Positions 6,583-13,495 of a stretch of 13,495 bases of DNA are shown here, piece by piece (the first letter of the stretch is position 1; each line of letters begins with the position of its first letter). Source of the stretch: Clostridiaceae bacterium. GTDB taxonomy: Bacteria; Bacillota; Clostridia; Oscillospirales; Acutalibacteraceae. The translations under genes were made by a program, and so were the position numbers. The stretch covers positions 1 to 13,495 of the forward strand of contig JAEDIH010000042.1 of the NCBI GenBank assembly GCA_016292575.1. The letters run 5' to 3'. The notes below the pieces were generated by a model. The model saw only the letters and a program-made list of their open reading frames with translations, did no database searches and was not told where the DNA came from.

Positions 6583-6610
6583 GTATACCATACTGTACAC
6601 TATACTATAT
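6583..6610. promoter_or_regulatory. AT-rich imperfect palindrome before DUF2953 (possible operator)
   Basis: A 28-base dyad centred on TGTACA (6594-6599). Flanking ATA/TAT (6590-6592, 6601-6603) and TATA/TATA (6584-6587, 6606-6609) blocks match symmetrically; 7 of 11 flanking positions pair. It lies between the possible -10 box and the ribosome site of DUF2953. The shape fits a dimeric regulator site, but no regulator is identified and AT-rich sequence can look symmetrical by chance. Confidence 0.35.
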
Positions 6611-6637
6611 GTTACCCTAAAAATTAATTTTCGTCAA
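6609..6637 (-). promoter_or_regulatory. Possible promoter before DUF2953-ytfJ-dacF-rluB
   Basis: On the minus strand TTGACG (6637-6632, within the last scpB codons) is followed after 17 bases by TAACAT (6614-6609), matching the sigma-A consensus at 5/6 and 4/6 positions. A sporulation sigma factor could act here instead, since B. subtilis ytfJ is forespore-expressed. I could not fit one convincingly. Confidence 0.3.
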
Positions 6638-7223
6638 CAGTTTCGGTAAAATCAGTCTGCTCAGATTGTAAATTTTCTTGAGTTTTTCCATCTTTTTCCG
6701 CTTTGCCGTCCGGATTTTCCGGCACGGGCGGAAGCTCGTCCAGAGAAGAAAGGCAGAAGCAACGCAAAAAGTTCGGCGTTGTTCCGTAAATCAGCGGTCT
6801 GCCGGGAAGATCAAGTCTGCCCTTTTCTTCAATAAGACCGCGCTGACAAAGGGTTGAAATGACTGCCGAACAGTCAACGCCCCTTATCTGCTCAGTAAAG
6901 GCTTTTGTTACCGGCTGATTATACGCAATGATGGCAAGCACCTCAAACGCGGCCTGGGAAAGCGGAGCGTTGCGCTTAATTTCAAGCACCTTCCTGATCT
7001 GATCGGCATATTCCTTTTTTGAACAGATCTGATATTTATCGTCAAGCTTCAGTATGCAAAGTCCGCCGTCACGCTCATCATATGAGGCGCGCAGATTTTC
7101 AAGCACCTGACTCAAAAGCAGCTCGTCAACCTCAAGTGCCTGCGAGAGCCTTTCAAGCTCGATAGGCTCACCGACGGCAAAAAGAACCGCTTCAAGGGTG
7201 TTCTGCAAAGCTTTCATGTTCAT
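6624..7223 (-). CDS. scpB: Segregation and condensation protein B
   Basis: ScpB is the second accessory subunit of the SMC-ScpA condensin complex, which compacts and separates bacterial chromosomes; ScpB dimers bind the middle of ScpA. The 199-residue product has two winged-helix regions: LEAVLFAVGEPIELERLSQA near the N-terminus (10-29) and the signature AAFEVLAIIAYNQPVTK at 91-107, followed by IRGVD (113-117). The conserved GRPLIYGTT motif is at 141-149. The last 40 residues are a charged, low-complexity tail outside the conserved fold. ATG at 7221-7223 has AAGGA upstream; another ATG two codons later (7215-7217) is possible. It overlaps the scpA end by 32 bases, typical of scpA-scpB coupling. 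Confidence 0.96.
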   Translation of the reverse strand: MNMKALQNTLEAVLFAVGEPIELERLSQALEVDELLLSQVLENLRASYDERDGGLCILKLDDKYQICSKKEYADQIRKVLEIKRNAPLSQAAFEVLAIIAYNQPVTKAFTEQIRGVDCSAVISTLCQRGLIEEKGRLDLPGRPLIYGTTPNFLRCFCLSSLDELPPVPENPDGKAEKDGKTQENLQSEQTDFTETVDEN

Positions 7224-7932
7224 TGTCAGCTTTTCCTTTCCTGTTAAGAGTTACAACCGTGTTTTCATCGTTGAGGCGGACTCTTCCGTTTTTAACAAGC
7301 TCCAGTATTGCAAGGAAAGTTGCAACCATTTCCGAACGGGAAGCGCTGTGCTCAAAAAAAGAGGAGAACCTCTGCCTTACGCTTTTGAGAAGCCTGCGGT
7401 AGATGAAAACTATTCGTGAATTAACGGACACAATCTTATGTGAAACAATTGCGCTGAAAGCCTCAATCGGCGGCGGAAGCTTCCGCTTTTCCTTGCCTAT
7501 TGCACTGAGATATGCCGCAAGGATATCGCGCGAGTCATGAACGCGGCTGTAGGTCATGTTCCTCGGAAGCTGCTGCGGTTCACGGCAGAAATAATCAACA
7601 CCGTCCGACTGCTTTGAAAGCTTTTCGGCCATCAGCTTGCAGTCACGGTATTCAATAAGCTCTCCCGTAAGCTCCATTTTTAACTGCTCGGCCTCCTCGT
7701 GAAAGGGAAGCAGAGAAACCGTCTTGATATACACAAGGCGCGCTGCCATCTCAATGAACTCGCTTGCAACGTCCATGTCGCTTTCCTCCATCTGACGGAC
7801 ATAGTCGACATACTGCTCCACAAGTTCAAAAATCGGAATGTCGTTAATATTCAGTTTATGCTTACTGATGAGGTGAAGCAAAAGGTCAAGCGGACCTTCA
7901 AACACCTCAAGCTTATAATTAATCTTTTCCAT
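7192..7932 (-). CDS. scpA: Segregation and condensation protein A
   Basis: ScpA is the kleisin that bridges SMC heads in the bacterial condensin complex. The 246-residue product is of normal size. It begins with the family hallmark YKLEVFEGPLDLLLHLISKH (residues 6-25), followed by LNINDIPIFELVEQYVDYV and the helix SEFIEMAARLVYIKTVSLLP (57-76). The C-terminal winged helix that contacts the SMC head includes FLAILELVKNGRVRL. The ATG at 7930-7932 lies three bases after the stop of the M50 peptidase gene; only a weak GTGGG-type ribosome site is visible, so translation is probably coupled to the upstream gene. SMC itself is not in the window. Confidence 0.96.
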   Translation of the reverse strand: MEKINYKLEVFEGPLDLLLHLISKHKLNINDIPIFELVEQYVDYVRQMEESDMDVASEFIEMAARLVYIKTVSLLPFHEEAEQLKMELTGELIEYRDCKLMAEKLSKQSDGVDYFCREPQQLPRNMTYSRVHDSRDILAAYLSAIGKEKRKLPPPIEAFSAIVSHKIVSVNSRIVFIYRRLLKSVRQRFSSFFEHSASRSEMVATFLAILELVKNGRVRLNDENTVVTLNRKGKADNEHESFAEHP

Positions 7933-7935
7933 TTT

Positions 7936-8622
7936 TCAACCCACATGCAGACCGAAAATAAGACCAGCAAGCTTAATAAACAACCGCATTGTGTATGTTG
8001 TGGCAAGCGATATGGGCGTATCGAGAGCGCCGAAAAGCACCAGCGCCAGCACCGCATACACGATATAGCGTTCATATTTCATGAGCGTATAGTAATACTT
8101 GTCCGGAAGAACCGCCGTGAGTATCCTTGAGCCGTCAAGCGGCGGAACGGGAATGAGGTTGAACACGGCAAGCGATACGTTTATCTGAGCAACATAGAGG
8201 AAGAAAAGCAGAATAGCTTCCGACATGCTGCCCTGTGTCGGCGAGCCGAACCTGAACACGGCGCAATAGAAAATTGAAAAAACAAACGCCATTATCAGGT
8301 TGGAAAGCGGTCCGGCAAGGGCTGTAAGCGCCATATATGATTTTCTTCTACGCGGAGGAAAATTGTTCATATTGACCGGAACGGGCTTTGCGTAACCGAA
8401 GCCGGCAATAATCATCAAAAGCGCGCCGAAAAAGTCAAGGTGTGCAAGGGGATTAAGCGTCAGTCTGCCCGAAAGACGCGCGGTCTGATCGCCGAGCTTT
8501 GTTGAAAGGAGCGCATGGGCAAACTCATGCACCGGCAAAATGCAGAACATTACAAAAACTCTTGCAAACAAATTGAGAACCACCTGAATTGTGAAGCCCT
8601 CTCTGAACAGGTCGTAGATCAT
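7936..8622 (-). CDS. M50 family site-2-protease-like membrane metallopeptidase
   Basis: A 228-residue multi-spanning membrane protein of the site-2 protease (MEROPS M50) family, which cuts substrates within the membrane. The zinc site HEFAH is at residues 32-36, and the third ligand region NLIPVPPLDGSRIL at 155-168 puts the expected aspartate at about 163. LNPLAHLDFFG at 56-66 and AGPLSN at 103-108 are typical of the short, PDZ-less subgroup. Hydrophobic segments lie near 12-30, 64-76, 97-122, 134-160 and 180-198. The gene starts two bases after prmC stops, with AAAGGG before its ATG. An M50 gene just upstream of scpA is a common Firmicute arrangement. The substrate is unknown; all key residues are present, so I expect activity. 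Confidence 0.92.
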   Translation of the reverse strand: MIYDLFREGFTIQVVLNLFARVFVMFCILPVHEFAHALLSTKLGDQTARLSGRLTLNPLAHLDFFGALLMIIAGFGYAKPVPVNMNNFPPRRRKSYMALTALAGPLSNLIMAFVFSIFYCAVFRFGSPTQGSMSEAILLFFLYVAQINVSLAVFNLIPVPPLDGSRILTAVLPDKYYYTLMKYERYIVYAVLALVLFGALDTPISLATTYTMRLFIKLAGLIFGLHVG

Positions 8623-8624
8623 AA

Positions 8625-9476
8625 TTACCCTTTCCCGGCAATAACAAAGCGGTCAATGCCGTTGAAGTCTTTTAGTACAGTAATTTCGCCGCTGTGCTTT
8701 GAAAAAAGCGAAGCGATTTTTTCCGCCTGCGTCTCGCCGCATTCAACTGCGATGAAGCCTCCGTCATTGATAAACGGCAGCCATTTTTCAGCAAAGGCAC
8801 GGTAAAACACAAGTCCGTCCTCACCGCCGTCCAGAGCGGCAGAAGGTTCGTACCGAACCTCGCTTTGAAGGAAGGCAAGCTCGCTTTTTTTAATGTACGG
8901 CGGATTTGATACAATCACATCCGGGCGCGGCAGAAAGCCGAATTTTTCATATCCCTCAAGAACATCGCCTTTAATTGCCGGAACAGATCTTGCAACCGAA
9001 AGCGACATTCGGTTTTCGTTTAAAAATCCGAGTGCCTCATCAAAGTATTCAACAAGATACACATTCGCCTGCACAACCTGCTTTTTGAGCGTTATACCGA
9101 TACAGCCGCTGCCGGCGCAGAGATCGAATACGGTCGGCGCCTGCATTTTTTTCAGCCTTTCAATAACGTCAGTGCAAAGCTCCTCCGTTTCCGGACGCGG
9201 AATAAGAACGCCCTCGCCCACTTTAAAGGTTTGTCCGTAAAAATCCCATTCGCCGAGAATATACTGAAGCGGAATATTCTTCTTCCGCTGTTCAATTATC
9301 CGCTGTGTTTCGGCAATGGCATTAACATCTGCAAGCTCATCCCTTTTCAAAATAAGCTGTGTTCTTTCAAGCCCGAGCGCCTTTTGCAGAATCAGCCTTG
9401 CTTCTGTTCCGGCGTCTGCCTTTTTGTTCTTTTCAAGCTCGCTTTCGCAGAATTTATAAAGTTCAAAAACCGTCAT
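8625..9476 (-). CDS. prmC: Release factor glutamine methyltransferase PrmC
   Basis: PrmC uses S-adenosylmethionine to methylate the glutamine of the GGQ motif in peptide release factors, improving translation termination. The 283-residue product has an N-terminal helical release-factor-binding domain. It then shows IPLQYILGEWDFYG (68-81), the conserved LIPRPETEEL (91-100), the SAM-binding motif DLCAGSGCIGI (118-128) and the catalytic NPPY at 191-194 within VSNPPYIKKSELAFL. ATG at 9474-9476 overlaps the stop of the DUF1385 gene by four bases (ATGA); GGAGGA lies upstream. The DUF1385-prmC pair is common in Clostridia, but the usual next gene, prfA, is missing; an M50 peptidase gene follows instead. 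Confidence 0.96.
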   Translation of the reverse strand: MTVFELYKFCESELEKNKKADAGTEARLILQKALGLERTQLILKRDELADVNAIAETQRIIEQRKKNIPLQYILGEWDFYGQTFKVGEGVLIPRPETEELCTDVIERLKKMQAPTVFDLCAGSGCIGITLKKQVVQANVYLVEYFDEALGFLNENRMSLSVARSVPAIKGDVLEGYEKFGFLPRPDVIVSNPPYIKKSELAFLQSEVRYEPSAALDGGEDGLVFYRAFAEKWLPFINDGGFIAVECGETQAEKIASLFSKHSGEITVLKDFNGIDRFVIAGKG

Positions 9477-10456
9477 TTTATTGCGTCGTCCTCCGGGTTA
9501 TCGGTAATAACGGCTTTGAACGCCGCAATACCGACCTCGATCATTGAATCGTCCGGCTCCTTTGTGGTGAGTCTCTGCATCCAGAGACCGGGAGCGGAAA
9601 GGATCTTAACCAAAAGATTATCATGTCTGCCGGCATACTTTATAAACTCATAGCCAAAGCCCATTACAAGCGGCAGAATGAGAATTTTAATAATCATCCA
9701 GACGGCAATATTATTCCTCAGATACGGAAATGCAACAGATATAATTGAAGAAATTATAACACTTATGATTATCATTACAAACATGAAGCTTGTTCCGCAG
9801 CGAGGATGAAAGCGGCTTTGCTTACGGACGTTTTCAACAGTCAGCTCAAGTCCGTGCTCATAGCAAAAAATTGTTTTGTGCTCCGCACCGTGATACATAA
9901 AAGTCCTTTTTATATCCTTCATGAGCGAGACAAGAGCAATATACGCAATGAAAATTATCATTCTCATAACGCCTTCGATGAGCGCGCGGAAATCAGTAAG
10001 CGCACCGGACGCAAGATTGTTGAAGAAATCAGTGATTTTTGACGGGAGAAAGAAAAACAAAGCAAAGGCAAGCAGAACCCCGAGTACGGATGCAACGCCC
10101 GTTATTACGCTCATGACCTTTTTGCTCAGGTGCTCGGAAAGCCATTTATCAAGCTTCGACTGGTTTTCCTCGCTGTTTTCAATTTCCTCAAAGCCGCTCT
10201 TTTCCGCCGACTCCATCAGGCATTTATAGCCGAAAATCATCGATTCAACAAAGTTCACGCAGCCGCGTATGACCGGAAAGCCGAGGAACTTCACCTTGTC
10301 TCTGATATGCCTGAACTCTTTTTCCTCCGTGTCAATGTTTCCGTCCTGGAGACGGACGGACATTGCCGCGCCCTTGGGTCCCTGCATCATGATGCCCTCA
10401 ATGAGCGCCTGACCGCCGACCGATGTTTTATGAATAACACTGCTGTTCTTGCTCAA
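9473..10456 (-). CDS. DUF1385 (YqhQ-like) membrane protein
   Basis: A 327-residue member of DUF1385, an integral membrane family of unknown function. Signature motifs are VGGQALIEGIMMQGP near the N-terminus (13-27), MYHGAEHKTIFCYEHG (187-202) and HPRCGTSF (217-224). Paired His, Glu and Cys residues in these motifs suggest a metal or catalytic centre, but none has been established as far as I know. Hydrophobic segments lie near 114-137, 159-180, 223-246 and 250-275. The start is TTG at 10454-10456, with a strong AGGAGG seven bases upstream. It lies 45 bases after the histidine kinase gene and overlaps prmC at its end. Confidence 0.92.
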   Translation of the reverse strand: MSKNSSVIHKTSVGGQALIEGIMMQGPKGAAMSVRLQDGNIDTEEKEFRHIRDKVKFLGFPVIRGCVNFVESMIFGYKCLMESAEKSGFEEIENSEENQSKLDKWLSEHLSKKVMSVITGVASVLGVLLAFALFFFLPSKITDFFNNLASGALTDFRALIEGVMRMIIFIAYIALVSLMKDIKRTFMYHGAEHKTIFCYEHGLELTVENVRKQSRFHPRCGTSFMFVMIIISVIISSIISVAFPYLRNNIAVWMIIKILILPLVMGFGYEFIKYAGRHDNLLVKILSAPGLWMQRLTTKEPDDSMIEVGIAAFKAVITDNPEDDAIK

Positions 10457-10501
10457 TTTCAGTCCTCCTTTTTATAACCGGCAAAGCCGTTTTGGCTGTT
10501 A

Positions 10502-11929
10502 TCAGGCAGTATGCAAAGGGAACATAACCTCAACCGTTGTGCCCTTATTCTCGGTGCTGTCTATCCTGAACAAGCCGTTATGAAGCTTAATTATCTCATC
10601 AACAACGGCAAGACCTATACCGGTTCCGTGCTTTTCGTTGTTGGCTTTATAAAACTTTTCTTTAACGTGCTGAAGATCGGATTTTGAAATTCCGCAGCCG
10701 TTGTCGATAAAAGATATTTTAACATATTTTTTCAGGTTTTCAACCTTAATTATGATTTTTCCGTTTGTTTCGGTATATTTTACTGCGTTATCAAGAATGT
10801 TGATGAACACCTGACAGATTCTGTCGCTGTCGCCGTCAACAAAGCTTTCCTCGTTCTTCGGCAGAACAAGCCGGAGCGTCTTACCCTCTTTTTCAGCTTT
10901 CGGACGATACATCAGATACGCCTGCTGAACCTCCGCAATTATGTCTACAACGCCGTTTTTCATTTTAAGCTTTCCGCTCTGCATCCTTGAAAAATCAAGC
11001 AGCTCCTCAACCATTGAGGAGAGCCTGCCCGTTTCGGACGTAATGATTTCCAGCCCCCTTTTCAAAACCTCGTCCTCGCTCTTTTCGGCGGAAGACGAGA
11101 GAGTTTCGCTCCAGCCCTTGATTGCGGTCAGGGGCGTCCGTATTTCATGAGACACGGTTGAAATGAAGCTGTTCTTCATCTCATCCATCTGTCCGAGCTG
11201 CCGCGCCATGTCGTTGATAGTATCACACAACTCCCCGATTTCGTCATCGGTATGCGGAATCGAAATACGCGCGGAAAAATCGCCCTTGGCAATTCTTTTC
11301 GCGGTCTGATTGACCACCTTGACGGGGTTCACTATTGAAGAAACAAAGTAATATCCGGAATTGAACATCAGCATTGCAATCAGAAAAACGCCTGCAATTA
11401 TCGTGCCGATTATCAGATAGTACTGAAGATTTACGTCACGGAGCGAAACAAGATAGCGCACGGCGCCGCAATTTTCGCCCGAAGAGTCTCTGAGAATGTA
11501 GCTCATTGCCATGACGGGCTCGCCCCAAAAGGTGCGGCATCTTTTAACAGCCGTTTTATTTTCGGAATTAAGTGCTTCGTAATAATCCGGCATTTCGGTG
11601 TATTCGCCGATTTCATAGCCGCCGGAGGATACCAACGGATTTCCGCTTTTGTCAATTACCCATATTTCAATTTTATCACGGTATTCGTAGTTTTCAACAA
11701 AGTTTGCCGCGGCCTCGGAAAAGGTTTTTGAATCGAGCGGATAATAGTAGCTGAAATATGTATCGGCAACGTCGGTATCGCACGATTTCAGCGTCATCTG
11801 AGCCGCGTGGTTATATCTCTGATATACGGAATAGGCAAGTATTCCGGAAATGACGACGAGTATTACAACGGTGACGATGAAGATGTTGCGAAGCCACCGC
11901 GCCTTAATTGTTCTTTTGATAGCTCTCAC
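10502..11929 (-). CDS. Two-component sensor histidine kinase, HAMP/HisKA/HATPase_c
   Basis: A 475-residue membrane kinase that should phosphorylate the neighbouring response regulator. Its domains in order are: a membrane helix at about 15-36; an extracytoplasmic sensor of about 130 residues (IEIWVIDKSGNPLVSSGG at 87-104 looks like a PAS/Cache-type sheet); a second helix at about 170-190; HAMP at 195-245; a HisKA domain with phospho-acceptor His261 in ISTVSHEIRTPLTAIKGW; and an ATPase domain with the N box NILDNAVKY (377-385), G1 DNGCGIS (409-415) and G2 GTGIGL (435-440). The only plausible start is GTG at 11927-11929. Its best ribosome site, AAGGA, ends only two bases upstream, which is unusually close. 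The gene follows the regulator by 21 bases. The signal is unknown. Confidence 0.94.
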   Translation of the reverse strand: MRAIKRTIKARWLRNIFIVTVVILVVISGILAYSVYQRYNHAAQMTLKSCDTDVADTYFSYYYPLDSKTFSEAAANFVENYEYRDKIEIWVIDKSGNPLVSSGGYEIGEYTEMPDYYEALNSENKTAVKRCRTFWGEPVMAMSYILRDSSGENCGAVRYLVSLRDVNLQYYLIIGTIIAGVFLIAMLMFNSGYYFVSSIVNPVKVVNQTAKRIAKGDFSARISIPHTDDEIGELCDTINDMARQLGQMDEMKNSFISTVSHEIRTPLTAIKGWSETLSSSAEKSEDEVLKRGLEIITSETGRLSSMVEELLDFSRMQSGKLKMKNGVVDIIAEVQQAYLMYRPKAEKEGKTLRLVLPKNEESFVDGDSDRICQVFINILDNAVKYTETNGKIIIKVENLKKYVKISFIDNGCGISKSDLQHVKEKFYKANNEKHGTGIGLAVVDEIIKLHNGLFRIDSTENKGTTVEVMFPLHTA

Positions 11930-11950
11930 CGTCCTTATATTCTGCCGTAT

Positions 11951-12649
11951 TTAATCATCCCATTTATAGCCCTTGCCCCAGACCGTGATTAAGTGTTCGG
12001 GACAGGAGGGGTCTTTTTCAATCTTCAGGCGCAGGCGTCTGATATTGACGTCAACAACCTTATCGTCTCCGTAATAGCTTTCTCCCCAGACCTGAGTCAG
12101 AAGCTCCTCGCGGCTGACGGTTTTTCCCGGGCATGAAAAAAAGTATTCAAGAATTTGAAACTCTATCTGTGAAAGATCAATGCGCTGCTTGCCGCAAAAA
12201 ACAGCTCGCTTTTTTGTGCTCAGAACAAAGCTTCCGCAGGTAATCTCATCGCTGTATGCAGAAAGCAGTTTTTTGTTCAGCCGAACCCTGCGGTAAACAG
12301 AGTCGATACGCGCAAGCAGCTCCGTTACCGAAAACGGCTTTGTTATGTAATCGTCCGCGCCGCAATAAAGTCCGTAGACCTTGTCCTGCTCCTGCGCTTT
12401 TGCACTCAGGAAGATTACGCCGACATTCTGAGATTTTTCGCGGATGTGACGGCAAACATCGATACCGCTTGCAAACGGCATCATAACATCAAGCAGTACA
12501 ATGTCGAACGAATCTTTTTCCCTGTCAAAAAGCTCCATCGCTTCGGCGCCGTTTTTCGCCTCGGAAACATTGTAGCCCGCCTTGGCAAGGTTCAGTGTAA
12601 TAAACTCTCTGATTGAGCCTTCGTCTTCGGCAACAAGAACTTTTTTCAA
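11951..12649 (-). CDS. OmpR/PhoB-family response regulator
   Basis: A 232-residue DNA-binding regulator paired with the adjacent kinase. The receiver domain (1-120) has the acidic pocket Glu8/Asp9, phospho-acceptor Asp54 (in DIVLLDVMMP), Ser82 and Lys104 (YITKPF). The winged-helix DNA-binding domain (about 130-232) includes LSQIEFQILEYFFSCPGKTV and ends with the typical TVWGKGYKW. The frame is open well upstream, but TTG at 12647-12649 gives the canonical MKKVLVAEDE start with GAGG eight bases before it. GTG at 12656-12658 is an alternative. The ribosome site begins at the stop of the upstream gene. The target genes cannot be told from this sequence. Confidence 0.95.
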   Translation of the reverse strand: MKKVLVAEDEGSIREFITLNLAKAGYNVSEAKNGAEAMELFDREKDSFDIVLLDVMMPFASGIDVCRHIREKSQNVGVIFLSAKAQEQDKVYGLYCGADDYITKPFSVTELLARIDSVYRRVRLNKKLLSAYSDEITCGSFVLSTKKRAVFCGKQRIDLSQIEFQILEYFFSCPGKTVSREELLTQVWGESYYGDDKVVDVNIRRLRLKIEKDPSCPEHLITVWGKGYKWDD

Positions 12650-12659
12650 TCCTCTCACC

Positions 12660-13495
12660 TCAATTATATATAATTCCCGATGATATATCTTTTTTTGTAA
12701 TGCCGAGCTTGTCGCCGGCTTCAAAAATTCTATAATAATACTTTTTTCCTTTGTAGCTTCCGAGCGGTCTGAACCGGCCGGAAAGCACGCTGTGCATTTC
12801 TTCGGATTCAAGCCTTATTTCAAAAAGCGGAACATTCTGCAGTGAGCCGTCCGCATCCTCATCAATAAGGTACAGCCGCATCGTTTCGCCGTCCGAAAGC
12901 AGAACGGGTATCGTATTCTTTTCAAGCTGCTTCGGTATCTCAAAATAATATCCGTTTTCGCGGTTGTCAAAATAGGAGGCAACCTTTAAAAGCTTTCCGC
13001 CAAAGACGGCTTTCCATTCGATAACGCTTGAGGTAAGCTCCTTATGCTCAAGTTTTTTCTGAGTCGGAATTTCAATCACGCCGTCGCCGTTAATGTCCAC
13101 ACATTCAACATTCGTGCTGCGTTTTGAAATGCCGGAAACTGTTTTTCCGTCAATAAAAACACGTTCAAGCTCGCTCTTTTCAATGTCAAAGCACATCATA
13201 TCAGCCGTCATCTGTCCGTCCGCGGTAAATCCGTCAATATACACACGGCTTTCGTTCGTTCTGCGGAAATAATCGAATTTTATCTTTGAAACGGTTGAAA
13301 TTACAGGATCAACATCGAGCGAAACGGTCTGACTGACTTTCCCCGAAGCGTAGGAAAAGACTTTCAAAACCGAAAGCGCGGAAGCGGTCGATTTGTCGCC
13401 GTAAATTACGGCAAGCTCGCTTTTTCCGTCCGCATTCAGGTCAAAAACTCCGAACACGGAATACTTTGTCAGAAAAATGCTCTTTATCTCGGCTT
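12660..13495 (-). CDS. C-terminal part of an FG-GAP/VCBS-like repeat protein, cut by window edge
   Basis: The reading frame is open from the high-coordinate edge, so the true start is outside the window; about 278 residues are visible. An Asp-rich motif of the form D-x-N-x-D-G-x-x-E appears twice (FDLNADGKSEL at about 13442-13410 and VDINGDGVIEI near 13100-13070). A looser copy, LIDEDADGSLQ, lies further on. Such loops bind calcium in FG-GAP, VCBS and dockerin-like repeats, which are usually exported. The intervening sequence alternates beta-like strands, as in a beta-propeller. No signal peptide can be judged because the N-terminus is missing. It ends ten bases before the regulator, so it may be co-transcribed with the two-component system. 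Function unknown; an extracellular sensory or lipoprotein role is inference. Confidence 0.82.
   Translation of the reverse strand, partial: AEIKSIFLTKYSVFGVFDLNADGKSELAVIYGDKSTASALSVLKVFSYASGKVSQTVSLDVDPVISTVSKIKFDYFRRTNESRVYIDGFTADGQMTADMMCFDIEKSELERVFIDGKTVSGISKRSTNVECVDINGDGVIEIPTQKKLEHKELTSSVIEWKAVFGGKLLKVASYFDNRENGYYFEIPKQLEKNTIPVLLSDGETMRLYLIDEDADGSLQNVPLFEIRLESEEMHSVLSGRFRPLGSYKGKKYYYRIFEAGDKLGITKKDISSGIIYN

Noticed and set aside
9231..10477. Plus-strand frames of 78-140 codons opposite prmC and DUF1385
   Set aside because: They are antisense shadows of strongly recognised genes and have no family resemblance.
10462..10501. Short GC inverted repeat (CGGC-TTT-GCCG) between the kinase and DUF1385 genes as a terminator
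   Set aside because: The stem is only four base pairs and is followed by a purine-rich ribosome site rather than a T-run.
12660..12811. Longer response-regulator start at 12811
   Set aside because: The extra 54 residues overlap the end of the upstream gene and are unlike a receiver domain; TTG 12649 restores the canonical N-terminus.
1..13495. CRISPR, mobile element, tRNA or toxin-antitoxin content
   Set aside because: No regularly spaced repeats, transposase or integrase motifs, tRNA-like folds or paired small toxic genes were seen.

Overview
The window is a dense block of bacterial housekeeping genes, and every gene I can support reads on the minus strand. RemA (DUF370), a GerW/YtfJ-type sporulation protein, a D,D-carboxypeptidase of the DacF/DacB type, ScpA/ScpB, and the YicC-RemA-Gmk-RpoZ-PriA order together point to a Gram-positive Firmicute. 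It is most likely a Clostridia member of the Ruminococcaceae/Oscillospiraceae type. I see no rRNA, tRNA, CRISPR array, insertion sequence or prophage gene, and no gene-free stretch longer than about 80 bases.

In the direction of transcription (high to low coordinates), the window opens with the 3' part of a protein carrying Asp-rich FG-GAP/VCBS-like motifs (12660-13495). A two-component system follows: an OmpR/PhoB response regulator (11951-12649) and a membrane histidine kinase with an extracytoplasmic sensor region (10502-11929). Next come a DUF1385/YqhQ membrane protein, the release-factor methyltransferase PrmC, an M50 site-2-protease homologue, and the condensin subunits ScpA and ScpB. 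These are packed with overlaps or gaps of a few bases. After a 57-base gap containing an AT-rich dyad come DUF2953, YtfJ/GerW, DacF, the pseudouridine synthase RluB and a small unrecognised GNAT-like protein.

A textbook consensus promoter (TTGACA, 17 bases, TATAAT) at the end of that small gene restarts transcription for YicC, RemA, guanylate kinase, RNA polymerase omega and PriA. PriA runs off the low-coordinate edge after its Walker A and VPEISL motifs.

Functionally the window joins several conserved Firmicute neighbourhoods: signalling, translation termination (prmC), chromosome segregation (scpAB), cell wall and sporulation (DUF2953-ytfJ-dacF), ribosome modification (rluB), RNA turnover and nucleotide metabolism (yicC, gmk), transcription (rpoZ) and replication restart (priA). 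Partners often found beside these genes (prfA after prmC, spmAB between the carboxypeptidase and rluB, coaBC between rpoZ and priA) are absent here. Start codons are often TTG or GTG, judged from Shine-Dalgarno spacing. The most interesting regulatory signals are the consensus promoter whose -35 box contains the upstream stop codon, an 11-bp hairpin that buries the dacF ribosome-binding site, and the dyad in front of DUF2953. I found no clear evidence of a new multi-gene system.
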